A DNA stretch of 64,000 nucleotides from Nannochloropsis oceanica (lineage: Eukaryota; Sar; Eustigmatophyceae; Eustigmatales; Monodopsidaceae), in the NCBI GenBank assembly GCA_004519485.1, contig CP038121.1, positions 186,001 to 250,000 on the forward strand, read 5' to 3'. Each line of letters opens with the position of its first letter. Position 1 is the first letter of the stretch. The notes below the pieces were generated by a model. It ran no database searches, had not been told where the DNA came from, and worked only from the letters and a program-made list of their open reading frames with translations. The translations under genes were made by a program, and so were the position numbers. Below are positions 38,262-48,928 of this stretch, in pieces.

Positions 38262-38875
38262 GATTTCGGCGCTGCCGGTGTTTTGGAGGTGTGCGTAAAG
38301 AAGAGTGTGGATTAGGTCAGAGGGGTGGGCCAGGGTGAGAGATGATAGTGGTGCTGTCCATCGTCCAAGTGGCTAGTCCAAGCCACCGAATACAGGAAGA
38401 CGAAAAATAAGCTCTCAGGTCAAGGTGGCAACATTTTTACGCAGTGTTTTCATGTACGTGTAGTCCCTAGGCACTGATCGCCAATGCCCATGCCCATGCC
38501 TGAATTCATACAAACAGAAATGGCGCGGCCGTAAGGAGGTCGATTCGCTCATGATGCCAATCTTAGGACCATCATATGCCCCGTCCTCGTCCACGGAGTC
38601 CCTCCAGTCTCTCTCCCACGCGTCTCCTCAGCCGATCCAACGCCCCTGACCACGACACTGGCCAGGAAGCCTAAGCTTATGTGGGGCTTTGTGTCCTTGG
38701 TTACATTTTCTCGGTATGAAAATCGCCCATGCCGACCAAGCAACCTCTCCGTGGCTGAGGAGGCGAGGAGAAGAGGAAGAAGAGGGGACACGGCGAATTG
38801 TGGGGCTGCTGTTATCACGCACTCATGCACCCACCCACACCATGCAAACACACAGACACAAAAGACACAAGCAAG
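38262..38875. promoter_or_regulatory. Divergent promoter region, Hook-like gene and ribosomal P1
   Basis: Only 614 bp separate the two start codons on opposite strands, so promoters of both genes must lie here. I see no clear TATA box. A C/A-rich stretch (38821-38870) directly precedes the P1 start and probably belongs to its 5' UTR. Confidence 0.5.
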
Positions 38876-39509
38876 ATGTCTCTGGCTGAGCTTTCTCCTG
38901 CCCAAAAGGAGGAGATGGTGATCTCCCTCTCCGCCCTTCTCCTCCAAGACAGCGGCGTAGACATGTCAGCCGAGAACCTCGAGGCAGTCGTCAAGGTATG
39001 TAGGTTTAGGACTTAAGGACAGGGAGGAGGGCGAGGAGAAGGAGAAGGAGAAGAAGGTGATGATTGTGGTGAAGTTGCTGCGACTTGTTCCTCCAGCTGC
39101 TGCTGCTTTCGATGTTATCGTCAGGTTGGAAGAAAGGGAGGAGGAGGCAGGGGCGTGAGCACAAGGCGGCATGGCACACATGAAGTCTTCTGTGGAGTAA
39201 TCTATTATACTCTCCTCATCATCCTCTCACCCACATATTCCTTCCTCCCTCCTCCCTTTCCCTCAGGCGTCCGGCAACACCGTCGCCGCCTACTACCCTG
39301 CTTTCTTCGCTAGCATGATCGAGAAGGCTGGGGGTAAGCTTGACAAGTTCATGGGTGCACCCGGTGCTGGTGGAGGAGGAGCGGCGGCTGCGGCCCCGGC
39401 GGCAGCAGCAGCGGCTGCGCCTGAGGCGGGGAAGAAGGAGAAGAAGGAGGAGAAAGAGGAGGAGGCAGACCTGGGGGGCGCCAGTATGTTTGGTGGAGAC
39501 GGCTACTAA
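38876..39509 (+). CDS. RPLP1: 60S acidic ribosomal protein P1, 120 aa, 2 exons
   Basis: P1 pairs with P2 on the ribosomal stalk and recruits translation factors to the GTPase centre. Exons 38876-38995 and 39267-39509 join in phase 0. The N-terminal helical domain (MSLAELSPAQKEEMVISLSA, then VDMSAENLEAVVK and YYPAFFASMIEKA) is followed by the Ala/Gly hinge and a Lys/Glu-rich segment. The usual eukaryotic P-protein tail ends SDDDMGFGLFD; here it ends LGGASMFGGDGY. The conserved acidic run and the GFGLFD core are therefore replaced by a glycine-rich GASMFGGDGY. Length is typical (about 110-120 aa). The intron starts with a purine-rich tract and ends in a pyrimidine-rich one. Confidence 0.92.
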
Positions 39510-40217
39510 ATTCTTCGGACACCCGAGGGGAGCATGGATAAAGGGGAGCCACAGGGTAGGAAAGTGGAGGGGAAAAGGCCATGACGAGAACGAGGAAGAG
39601 GGAGAGGAGGAGGAGGAGCAGCGGGAGAATCAGACTCGGCATGATGTTTTTTTAAAAGGGGGGGGAACAGGAGGATGAATGGGTGAAAGAAAGAAAGAAA
39701 GACAGAAAGAAAGGCAATTATCTTCTGGGTTTATGCCTGCGTCGATGAAGATTGTTTGATTAATTTCCTTTCCTTCACAACATTTGTGCTTCTCCGTATC
39801 CAGGCGGGGCGTCCTTTTGGTCACTGCCCGAGCGCGGGCAAGCTGGCGGCCCCGGTGACCACAGAGAGAGAAAGAGAAATAGGATATCTGTGGGAAAATG
39901 ACACGCACATAAATGCCTACAGCCTCTCTCCGCTTCATATTTCACACGCCACTTCTTTCCCTCCTCCCTCCTCCCTCCTCCCTCCAGCCGTCATCGTCGC
40001 CGGTAAGATTTTTTAAACTTCATGTACAGCAACCTAGTACGCTCCTTCGCTCCCTTTCTCTCCCCATCCCTCCAGCTCCTCCACCACATTATCCCTCCTG
40101 CTTTTAACTTTCTCATACTTATTTTTTACAGCATCCTCCCCTCGAAAGAACTATACACTACAAAAGTGATTCAATCAACGCTCCCTCCTTCCCTCCCTCC
40201 TTCCCTCCCTAACTTCC
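39510..40217. other. Intergenic region between convergent P1 and protease genes
   Basis: About 700 bp between two 3' ends. It holds a GAAA-type repeat at about 39687-39715 and CCT-rich tracts at 39958-39985 and 40180-40210. No gene is visible. Confidence 0.55.
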
Positions 40218-43200
40218 TCAAGACCAAGCGCGATCCATTCCTACCGGCACACGCGCAGCAGGCGAGGAAGGCGGGGCAGAGGAGCGGCGAGAAGAAGAGG
40301 GGGACACCCATCGCGGTGGCTGCTGCTGCTGCTGCTGCTGCTGTTTTCGCAGTATCTGCGGCTCTTGCTCCGAATTCTGATGCGCTCGTCCGTGTCGCCC
40401 TTTTTCCTCCCTCCCTCCCTCACTCCCTCCATACCACACCACCTTTCCGTTAAGCCGTAACTTCCTCTCTTTCTCATACACCTCTTTCTCCATGGCTGCC
40501 ACCACCTCTCCCTTCTTCCCTCCCTCCCTCCCGCCCCCCTCCTTCCTCCCTCCCCCACCTCTTCCCTTCAACACCTGCCAATACTTGTTCCCGATACCCC
40601 CTTCCCTCCCTTCCTCCCTCCCTCCCTCCTTCACTGCCTCGATGGCCGCCTTCACCTGCGGATCCCCCTCCAGCGCCAATCTCCTCAGCACGCTTTCCGG
40701 GAGGTAGCGGGCCAGGATCGCCTGCCCCACCTCCTCCTTGATCTGTTTCTTCTCCGTCACGAACTCATTCATCACCTCCTCCCTCACCGCCTCCCTCAGC
40801 CCCTCCAATTCCTTCTCCGCATTGTCGTACGTCGTTACAGTTAACGCCTCCTGTAACGGCTCCAGAGACCCGGAAAACAACAGGTCCATCCGGAAGTTCC
40901 CCTCCTTCTCCTTCTTTTTCACAAACTGCTTGAAATCCTCGTACGTCGCATCCGTCACCAGCGACGGGCCCTCCTCCCCCAGGCCCTCCCCTAGCACGTA
41001 CGTATGCGTCTTGGCCCATTCGTTGGCGAAATCGAAAAACATGCCCTGCTGTTGCAGGCTGACCTCAAGCACCGACGCCTGCGGGGCGTCAACCTTGATG
41101 TCGGCCTCTATCCCCCCCCCATCCCTCACCACCCTCCCTCCCTTGGTGTAGAACGTTTGGTACTCACTCTCGGGTACGCTGCGGGCTTCGAATCCTTTCA
41201 GCAACGAGGCGGCCCGGCGTTTCGGCTTGGTGTCTTTCGTCACTTCGTCCTCCTTCCCGCCTTCCCCCGCTGCCTCCCCCGGGGGAGAGGACTGGGAATA
41301 GCGCACGCTCTGGATGCAACGACCTGAGGGAGGAAAGGAACGAAGGAGGAAGGAAGGGGGGGAGGGTGACTGAGTGCGTGGGGAGATGAAGGAGGGATGT
41401 GGCGCATGCGTTGGGAGCACTGGCCTGAGGAAGGAAGGGAGGGAGAAAGGGAGGGAGAGAGGGAGGGAGAGAGAGAGAGAATGGGTGGGTGGGGGAGGAG
41501 CCCCGCTTTCAATGCAGCCAGCTACCAGGAGGAAGGGAGGGAGGGAGGGAGGGAGGGCGGGAGGGAGGGCGGGCACGTACCGGAAGGTGTGTAGTACTTG
41601 GCCACGGTGTACTTGAGGGCTGTTTTGAAGGGGAGAGGCTCCACGTTCTGGACCAAACCCTTCCCATACGTCCTGTCTTCACCCACGATGACCCCACTGT
41701 CCAAATCTTGGACGGCGCCTGAGACTATCTCGGCGGCGGAAGCGGTGTTACTGTTCACCAGAACCGCCAGTGGGACCCTGGAAGGATCGCGGATGGGAGC
41801 TAAGGAAAGGGATGGGGGGAGGGAGGGAAAGAAGGCTTAGATGCATGGTTTTCGTGGCCGTCGGAACAATCTGAAGCATCACTCACAAGGACAATCCCTC
41901 CTGCCCTCCCTTCGCCCCCTCCCTCCTTCCCTCCCTCCTCCCCTCCCTCCTTCCCTCCCTCCTTCCTCCTCACCAAGGCTGGACGAATACGACACCTCCG
42001 GAAACGCCCGTCCTTTCACCGACACAATTTCACTCCCGGGAGGCACCAACAGGGAGGCCACGTCCACCGCCGAGGTAAGTAATCCCCCAGGATTACCCCT
42101 CAAATCCAAAATCAGACCCTTCAATCCCTCGGGAGCATTCAACCGGATCGATTCAATGGCAATCCGAAGCTCGGTGGGGGCATTCTGAGAGAACCCGCCC
42201 AGCTGGACGTAGCCTATGCCTTCCTTGGGAGTGCCGAGGAAGGAGGTGAGCTTAACGTCAGGTACCCGGATTAAACGGCGGGTCAGGAGCAGCTCCTGCT
42301 GCGACGGAGGAGGAAGGCCGGCACGGCTAAATTTCACCTGATGGCAAGGAGGGGAGGGGGGGGAGGGAGGGGTGTTTGTGAGAGGGAGGGATACAAAGGA
42401 CAAGCCGATGGCGTGGAGAAGAGAGGCAGTCGGCTGCTAGTTGATGCATGGAGTGAGTGAGTGATAGCTTGGCTTGATTGGAATAAAGATTGATTAACTA
42501 CTGGATCAATGGATGGGATTGATGGGTAAATAGATTGATTTACTACTGGATCAATGGATGGGGTTGCCTCACCTTGACCTGGGTGTTGGGGGGCCCACGC
42601 AGGAGGTCTCGGACTTGATCCACCGACCGTCCTGTCACCGGAACGTCATCCACTGCCAGGAGGATATCACCCACCCGCATTCCGGCGTCGAACGCATAGC
42701 CCTCAAAAGCGCTCACCACGGTGATTCCTTCCCGGAAGGAACCCGAGGAGGAGGGGGAGGAGGGGGAAGAGGGGGAGGAGGGGGAGGGAGAGGAGGGGGG
42801 GGAGAGAGGGGACGGAGGGGGAGAGAGAGGGGAGGGAGGGAGGGGGGTGTCGGTTTTCGGGGGGAGGGCGGCGGCGAGGGAGGAGGAGGAGGAGGGTTCG
42901 CCCCCTCCCTTGGTGATGGGCAGCTTGCCCCCCTCCGTCTCCTTCATCTTAATGTCCTCCAACGCAGGGCGGGTGTTCTTCTCCTTCTTCCCAGCGTCCC
43001 CTCCCTCCTTCCCTCCCTTCTTCACGATACTACCCTTCTCGACCAAGGGCTTGCTGCCGGCAATGACGAGACCTACTCCTCCGTAGCGTCCAGAAACGGC
43101 CTACGAGTGGTGAGATGGAAGGAGGGAGGGAGGGAGAGAGGGAGCGAGCGGTATGCCATGGTCAGTGTACGTGAGAGGGCGTTCTCTTATAAGAAATTAA

Positions 43201-44048
43201 CTCCTTACCTCCCGCATGTCCTGCGCCAGCTGCTGCCCCTCGTATTCAGTGTAGGGGTCTAAGGTTGCCAGCATCGACTCCACTGCTGCCTCGAAGAGCT
43301 TGGAACTGTCCACCTCCTCCACATATCCCCGGTCGATCTCCAACAAAATGTTTTCAAAGAGGGTGATGGGTTGAAGGAGGGAGGGGGGGAGGGAGGTGAG
43401 GGGGGAGGAAGGGGAGAGGAGGACGAGGAGGCCGCTGGCGCCGCCCCCGAGAAAACCGATGGAGAAGAAGACGAATTTTTGAAAGATAGGACCAAGGGGG
43501 AGGGGGGTTTGAAGACGTTGGGTCAAGTCGGAGAAGAAGGAGGAAGGGGTTGATGAAGAGGGCTCTTCCTCAGCAAGGTCTTCGTTGGAATTTTTAGTGA
43601 AACGGGAGGAGGCGGGGCGGACTTGTGGGGAGGGGGAGGAGGAAGAGGAGGAGGGGGAGGGCCAGACAAAGCTTTTCTTGGTTGGCGGGGTAGGGGTGGA
43701 GGCCCGAGAAGAGGAAGAGAGACGCTTGCTTGGCAGGCCTGATTTGGAGTCGCGTTTGCTGCCTTTGCTGCCGCCGAACAGGTTGGGGAGGAAGCCTCGC
43801 TTCGGTGAGTCCTCCCCGTCGTCGTTGGAGGCGGCATGCCGCGTCCTCGTCTTCCTGCCGCTCCACACGCAGACAGAAGTAGAGGCGGTGCTCAGCCGAC
43901 GCTCGACAAGGAGGCTAGCCGACGGTAAGGATGATAAGGAGGAGGGTGACGGGAGGATCAGGAACGCAGTGCAGCAGTACCAGGAGGTCGAAATAATCAT
44001 CAGGAAAAGGCGCAGCATCGGAGGCGCGGCGTCATTCCGCCTTATCAT
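40218..44048 (-). CDS. Carboxyl-terminal processing protease (S41A, CtpA/Tsp type), plastid-targeted, about 1,018 aa, 5 exons
   Basis: S41A proteases trim C-termini; plastid CtpA matures photosystem II protein D1 in the thylakoid lumen. Exons 44048-43209, 43100-42573, 42337-41974, 41799-41581 and 41323-40218 join in phase. Order: signal-like segment ([17 protein letters not shown] followed by F, as at heterokont plastid cleavage sites); Ser/Pro linker; one membrane segment; [11 protein letters not shown] ([20 protein letters not shown]) interrupted by a Pro/Ser-rich insert; S41 core [12 protein letters not shown]. The catalytic Ser is in [11 protein letters not shown] (codon about 41740-41738) and the Lys in TYGKGLVQ (about 41660). 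A C-terminal helical extension of about 360 residues ends in a Gln run. The frame is open to ATG 44147; ATG 44048 or 44018 better exposes the signal peptide. D1 as substrate is inference. Confidence 0.87.
42495..42563. repeat. Direct repeat ending near a splice donor in the protease gene
   Basis: Two copies of a unit of about 22 bp (ACTACTGGATCAATGGATGG) lie 46 bp apart in the second intron, inside a TTGATT-rich stretch. The second copy ends about ten bases from the splice donor of the minus-strand gene. Confidence 0.8.
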
Positions 44049-44609
44049 GACCTCTTGTAGATATGCCTTCCACGCAGCTGCACAACTGTGCAGAATCGGG
44101 ATGGAGGGTGATGTGAGTGTGGTGGGTGACAAGGGGGCGCTTTTCATTTTCTAGGAGGCGGGCACGCGCCTGAGGCCCCGCGTCACTTTATGTATGGAAC
44201 AATCAGCGCTGCGAGTGAAATGTTCGACCACAAGGGGCCAATCCTGGTGCAACGAACCAGAGTGTACTCTCCGCCCCTTCCTTCTTGAGGTGGTGATGCT
44301 GGTAGTGTTGCTTGTGCAGGGCTACGTTACAAGAGAGGCTTTGAACTCTGCTCCTGATTGACGCAGGCAGCCCGAGATGACGCTTCGATTCGTTCCAGCG
44401 AGAGGCGGCTGATGATGACAAAGGGAGCCTTAGATAGATGCAATGTGTACAAGTGGTGGGGGGCAGGTGGACCTCTATGTAAGTCTGCGTGCCTGTGTGA
44501 TAGCTAGTTGTATGTAACGTTAGGCTAGAAGCCTTAGGAAAGGGGGACAGACAGGTCATCGACTGGTCTCTTTCTCATTCCGCCCTTCACACCACACAGG
44601 ACTCAAAGC
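44049..44609. promoter_or_regulatory. Divergent promoter region, protease and Tim17-like genes
   Basis: About 560 bp lie between the two start codons; both upstream regions must fit here. Part of the left end (to 44147) may instead be coding if the protease starts at the upstream ATG. No distinct motif was recognised. Confidence 0.45.
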
Positions 44610-45209
44610 ATGGGTGGGGACGATGGCTTCTTTAGCCGCACGCTGGAAGGCGCGCTCACGGGCGGCAGCATCGGAACAGTCGCCGGTACGATGAGCAGTT
44701 TTTGGCAGTCCGCTGGGGTCAAGATGAACCGAGAGCAAGTGGCTCGACAGGTCCTCCCTACGATTTACGCCAATGCCGGTTTCCTTGCTGGAGCCGGTGC
44801 CACGTTCAAGGCAGGGGAAGCACTGATGGAGACGTGGACGGGCAAGGAGGGAGAGGCAATTAATAGCGCGTTTGGCGGTGCGGTGAGTCTTATGTGTGGG
44901 GGTTTGATAGGATCAAGGTTTCCACTCATGATTACTTTGAATGGAGGATATTTCCACTCCCCACCATAAACGATTAGAACCCTGACTTGCAGCTCGCCTT
45001 TCTCTCCAAGTATTCCAGAACCTTTCTGTAATATTCACCAGTTGCTTGTATTTTTCTTTCTCCCTCTCTCCTTCCCATATTTCCTCCACCAGTTGAGCGG
45101 GGCGTTCGTCGGCTTCCGTTCAGGTCACCCGGCCATCATTGCAGCGTCAGCGGGGGCCTGTGCCTTGGTATGCACAGCTATCCACTTAAATGGGGACAAG
45201 TTCACATAA
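44610..45209 (+). CDS. Tim17/Tim22/NDUFA11-family inner-membrane protein, 129 aa, 2 exons
   Basis: The Tim17 superfamily includes protein translocase subunits and complex I subunit NDUFA11 (B14.7), all with four short membrane helices and glycine-zipper motifs in the mitochondrial inner membrane. Exons 44610-44882 and 45093-45209 join in phase 0. Four hydrophobic segments are visible: LTGGSIGTVAGTMSSFW, IYANAGFLAGAGATFKAGEA, INSAFGGALSGAFVGFRSG and AIIAASAGACALVCTAIHL. The helix order, small size and the AFGGALSGAFVGFRSG motif fit NDUFA11 somewhat better than Tim22/Tim23, but I cannot separate them by eye. The start codon is the first ATG in a 5' UTR rich in CA. Confidence 0.65.
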
Positions 45210-46520
45210 ATTTATAGAAGGAGGGGGGGAGGTATATGAGAGATGGAAAAGAGAAATGATGTAAATGTAGGACAGGGTGAGGAGGAGGAAGAGGACGAGG
45301 AATGGGAACGGGTGAAGGAGGGAGGAAAACGCAATGTGGGACAATAAAAGGCTGGCATTTTGACACATTCAAGGCATTAGATACGTCTTCATTATTCAAT
45401 CCTCTCTCTTCCCCTCGTTCCTTTTTGAGAAAAGTGCGTATATGTGGGGAGGAATGAGGGAGGAAGTGAAATGAAAGAGCGAAATAGCGAGCGGTTGCTC
45501 CCCGTGGAGGGATGATGCTGGAAAGAAGAAACAGACTACGATAAGAGGATGACGCTGTTACACATACTTCCATAAGCATCGTTCTTCCTTCTGCCTGGCG
45601 GGAGTCAGTGCTGAAGAGCACGAGCCAAACCGTATTGCTGCTGCGGCACCTTGTCGCCCCCCAATCCCCCCAAGAGAATGCAGTCCTTCAAAGCGTCCAT
45701 ACATATGTAGGTAGAGTGGTGTCCGTGTGTAAGTGTGCACGTCTGAAATATAATCTTTGGATATACACTCCGGCGAGTCAGCGGAAGGAGCAGGGAAAAA
45801 AAAACTCATTTTCAGCCCTCAAGTGTGGCTGTACCTTCCCCTTAGCATTAAGAATTATAAAATTCTCGAAAAATAAATAGAGAAAGACTTTCTCGTGACT
45901 TGTTTCAATAACTCTTTCCCCGCTCTCGTGCATGTGCGCACGGCCGTTCGAGGCAAAACATACTGAAGCATTGTAAGGATGACAAGGGCGCGTAAAGTGC
46001 CACCCTCATCAACCTCGACACTATGGGAAAAGGAGAAAGATAGGAAAACAATTGTTCTCCTTTTCCCATTGTGTCTGAGTTGTTTTCGCCCCCTGTAAAG
46101 GTCAAGCAAAGGCAAAAAAGGAGGTGCTTGAAGCAAGCGATGAAAAAGAAAGAACTGAAAGAATACGACGCCATCATGTTCTTTCCAGTGTCCTGATCGT
46201 CTTGGTTTTGCCCCAACGCTACCATGCATTCACCCAAAACGCGTCCCCACCACCGTCCATATGTATAGAGTACCTCATTTTAGGGCGCCTGCAGGTGGTG
46301 GTGTATCCCTCCCATCAATGTCGTTAGGACCAGAGGACAAGGCAAGCAGCAACTCATTTGCCGTCACCGGACGAATTGCTTTTTTTGGCTCGAAGTCGTC
46401 CTCGACTATAACATTGCTTCCGCGTCACGCATTATCGACCGTACAAATTTCTGGCCACACACTTAAGCTCCAACACTTAAACACGCACAGGCATCCCCAG
46501 AAGTAAGGAGCTGGAAAGCC
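45210..46520. other. Long intergenic region without a recognised gene
   Basis: About 1.3 kb with ordinary composition and no CCCT tracts. The short open frames on both strands have no family resemblance and lack good splice partners. It should hold the 3' UTR of the Tim17-like gene and the promoter of the clathrin light-chain gene. Confidence 0.55.
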
Positions 46521-48205
46521 ATGAGTGACTACGATTACAACGAGGAGACGACAAGTCAGAACGGCGGCGTGGGCGATGCTTCTTACAATGTAAGTTTGGG
46601 GGCATGTCTATTTATCTAGATCGGTAGAAGAACGAGGACGTGCCAAGCCTGCATAGAGAAATAGTCAGGAGGCGCAACTGTGGGCATGGCATGGGGTGTC
46701 GTCAACGGTCCTTCTTTCTGCTCGTTGTAAACCATCGCTCATCTTCAGTGTCCCAACTCCCATCCCGACCAATCAAAAACACATGTGCCGATCTCCCCTT
46801 CCTCGCCTACTCTATGCGTTACCTGCAGAGCACCGGCTCAGGTATGAACCAATTACTCGCCCCTCCTAGTCCTGCATTCTTTCGATTCCCCTCCTTCACT
46901 GCCCTTGATGCTTCATCCGCCCACCCCCTATTGCACTCATCATTCTCTCTCATGCATAAACGCGCGCACATACGCTTACCACAGCCAATCTTGATGCTGC
47001 TCCTGCATCGTACGCCGAGCTGGATGAGATGCCTACGGAGCTCCCTTCGACCTCGGCCTTGGAGTGAGTGCGGGAAAGAGAGGGAGGGAGGGAGGAAGGG
47101 TGGGAAGGAGAGACGGCTGGTTGTTTACTTTATGTGCGGAGTGAATGAGTGCAGGAGCGGTCAAGAGAAGCCTTTGAGTATTTAAATCAATCAACCATTC
47201 TCTACTTTTGAAACTTCTAGATGTCTTGCCCCCTACTTCTACTTCTACCCAAGTCTACTTCCCTCCCTCCCTCTTCCTCCCTCCCCACTCCCTTCCCTAT
47301 TGCCCCACGAATTCCCAAGGGGGAATGAGAAGGCAAGCTGGAGGCGCAGCGAGGAAGAAACAATGAGGACCAACCGACCGCCATCACCAACAAAACACAC
47401 ACTACTCACGTTACTCCTTTCCTCGTTCCTTCCCTCCCTCGTTCCTTCCCCTCCCTCCCTCCTTCCCCTCCCGTCAGTGCTTTCCTCGAGGAATGGGAAC
47501 GAAAGTTGGACGCCAAACGAGGTGTGGAGAACGAGAAGAGGTCCACGGTCATAGAGAAAGCACGGGCAGAGCTGGCGAAATTCGCGGAGGAGCGAGAGGA
47601 GATGAGAGAGAAGAAGCAGAGTGCGAACAGGAAGGAGGAGCAGGTAACCAGGGCGGGAGGAAGGGAGGGAGGGACGGAGGGAGGGGGTGGGGAGGGCGGA
47701 GGACGGAATGGCGTGAGATGATGGATGAGAAGAGGCTGAAGGCGAAGAGTGAAGGAGACAGAGGCGCGATTTTGGTGGTGGCGGCGTGTGAGCCACAGGC
47801 CTGACGAGACCACTTGCACATTCCTCCCTCCCTCCCTCTTTTTCGGGCAAGCTCGAGTAGTAATAAACTGAGTTGGGGACTGAAGACCTCTGATAGCATG
47901 TGATGTAATTGACCTCATGGATATGATGTAATTGACCTCATAGACGTGTCACTATCGGCCGCCTCGGTTCCATGGTGCATGTAACTAATCTTCCCCTCCC
48001 TTACTCTCTCCCTCCCCCTTTCCTTCAGGTGAAGCTAGAGAAGCTGGAGGCCGACTTGGAGGCGGAGAATCCCTGGGAGCGTGTGATAAGCCTCATTGAT
48101 ATGCAAACTGACGTGGGGGGGCCAGAGTCGCCCTCCTGCGACCTGCAACGGCTGAAGCAGATGCTGATCCAACTCAAGGCGGAACCGTTGGGGGAAAAGA
48201 AATAG
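46521..48205 (+). CDS. CLTA: Clathrin light chain, 167 aa, 5 exons including a 13-nt microexon
   Basis: Clathrin light chain binds the heavy-chain hub and regulates coat assembly on Golgi, endosomal and plasma-membrane vesicles. Exons 46521-46589, 46829-46841, 46985-47063, 47478-47643 and 48029-48205 join in phase. The microexon (13 nt, coding STGS plus one base) has AG before it and GT after it, and the phases on both sides require it. The N-terminus is acidic and disordered. The central coiled coil starts FLEEWERKLDAKR and runs through KFAEEREEMREKKQ. The conserved C-terminus reads NPWERVISLIDMQ and RLKQMLIQLKAEP, the diagnostic clathrin light-chain signature. It is slightly shorter than animal chains (about 220-250 aa). 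AP-1 sigma sits upstream in the same window. Confidence 0.93.
47898..47945. repeat. Two-copy tandem repeat in the last clathrin light-chain intron
   Basis: The unit ATGATGTAATTGACCTCAT occurs twice in tandem with a spacing of about 24 bp. The copies are identical over that unit, so the duplication looks recent. Confidence 0.85.
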
Positions 48206-48928
48206 GAAGAGAAGGAAGGAGGGAAAGAGGGAGGGGTGGTGCATGTGGGTGTTGTTGATGTTGATTTGAGCGAGGCCGGACTTGAAATAAATTTGCGAGA
48301 GGAAGGGTGGGCAAGGGGGACGAAGGAAGGGAGGGAGGGGACTGCAGTGGTAAGACGAATGCAGGGATTTGACTGAGAAAGCAGGAACGTGAAACGGGGA
48401 TGGGGGGAGGGGGTAAGGTGGGTGCGCGTGAGAAAGAGGGAGAAAATGAGAGGAAAAAGCACGAATAAAAAAAGGAAGATCCCCTCTTGACAAACCGTTA
48501 TCGTTACATATGTGTGAAAAAGTGCGTATATAATAAGTGAGTGTGTGTGTGTTATGTGTTTGTGTGCTTGATTGTCTACGCTCGTGGACAACGATGTCAT
48601 TTCCCTTTCCCTATTTCATCTTCATTCTTTTAATGGCAGTGGATCCGGCGGCATGGAGCACACTCCCTCCTTTCTTTCACCACCACTCAAAAACTATGAA
48701 TGAAGCTGACCACCGCCAGAGGTGTCCTCTGTTAACCCTAACCCTAACAGAGGTGTCCACCCTCCCTCTTCCGTCTTCCCCTCTACCACGCCGCCATCCA
48801 CAGACAAGACAAAGAGGGGAAAGAGGGACAGAGGAACCCGACCATGGACCCCTCCCTCCCTTGCTCCCTTGCTCCCTCCCTCCATAGCCGCTACTGTTCT
48901 TGCTGCTGCTCTTGCTCTGTTCGGAGGC
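48206..48928. other. Intergenic region between convergent clathrin light-chain and RPL3 genes
   Basis: About 720 bp. It includes an AATAAA at 48286-48291 (likely polyadenylation signal of the light-chain gene), a GT-rich stretch at about 48536-48566 and the telomere-like insertion at 48717-48758. Confidence 0.6.
48717..48758. repeat. Interstitial telomere-like sequence flanked by an 11-bp direct repeat
   Basis: Two copies of CAGAGGTGTCC (48717-48727 and 48748-48758) flank TCTGTTAACCCTAACCCTAA, which holds about two TTAGGG-type repeats on the opposite strand. CCTCTGTTA and TAACAGAGG also form a 9-bp inverted repeat (48726-48734 and 48745-48753). Confidence 0.8.

Noticed and set aside
47245-47850. 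Minus-strand frame across clathrin light-chain exons
   Set aside because: Shadow of the light-chain exon and of flanking CCCT tracts; no protein-like features.
48536-48566. GT-rich tract as a telomere remnant
   Set aside because: It is a simple GT dinucleotide run without TTAGGG units; only the segment at 48728-48747 has them.
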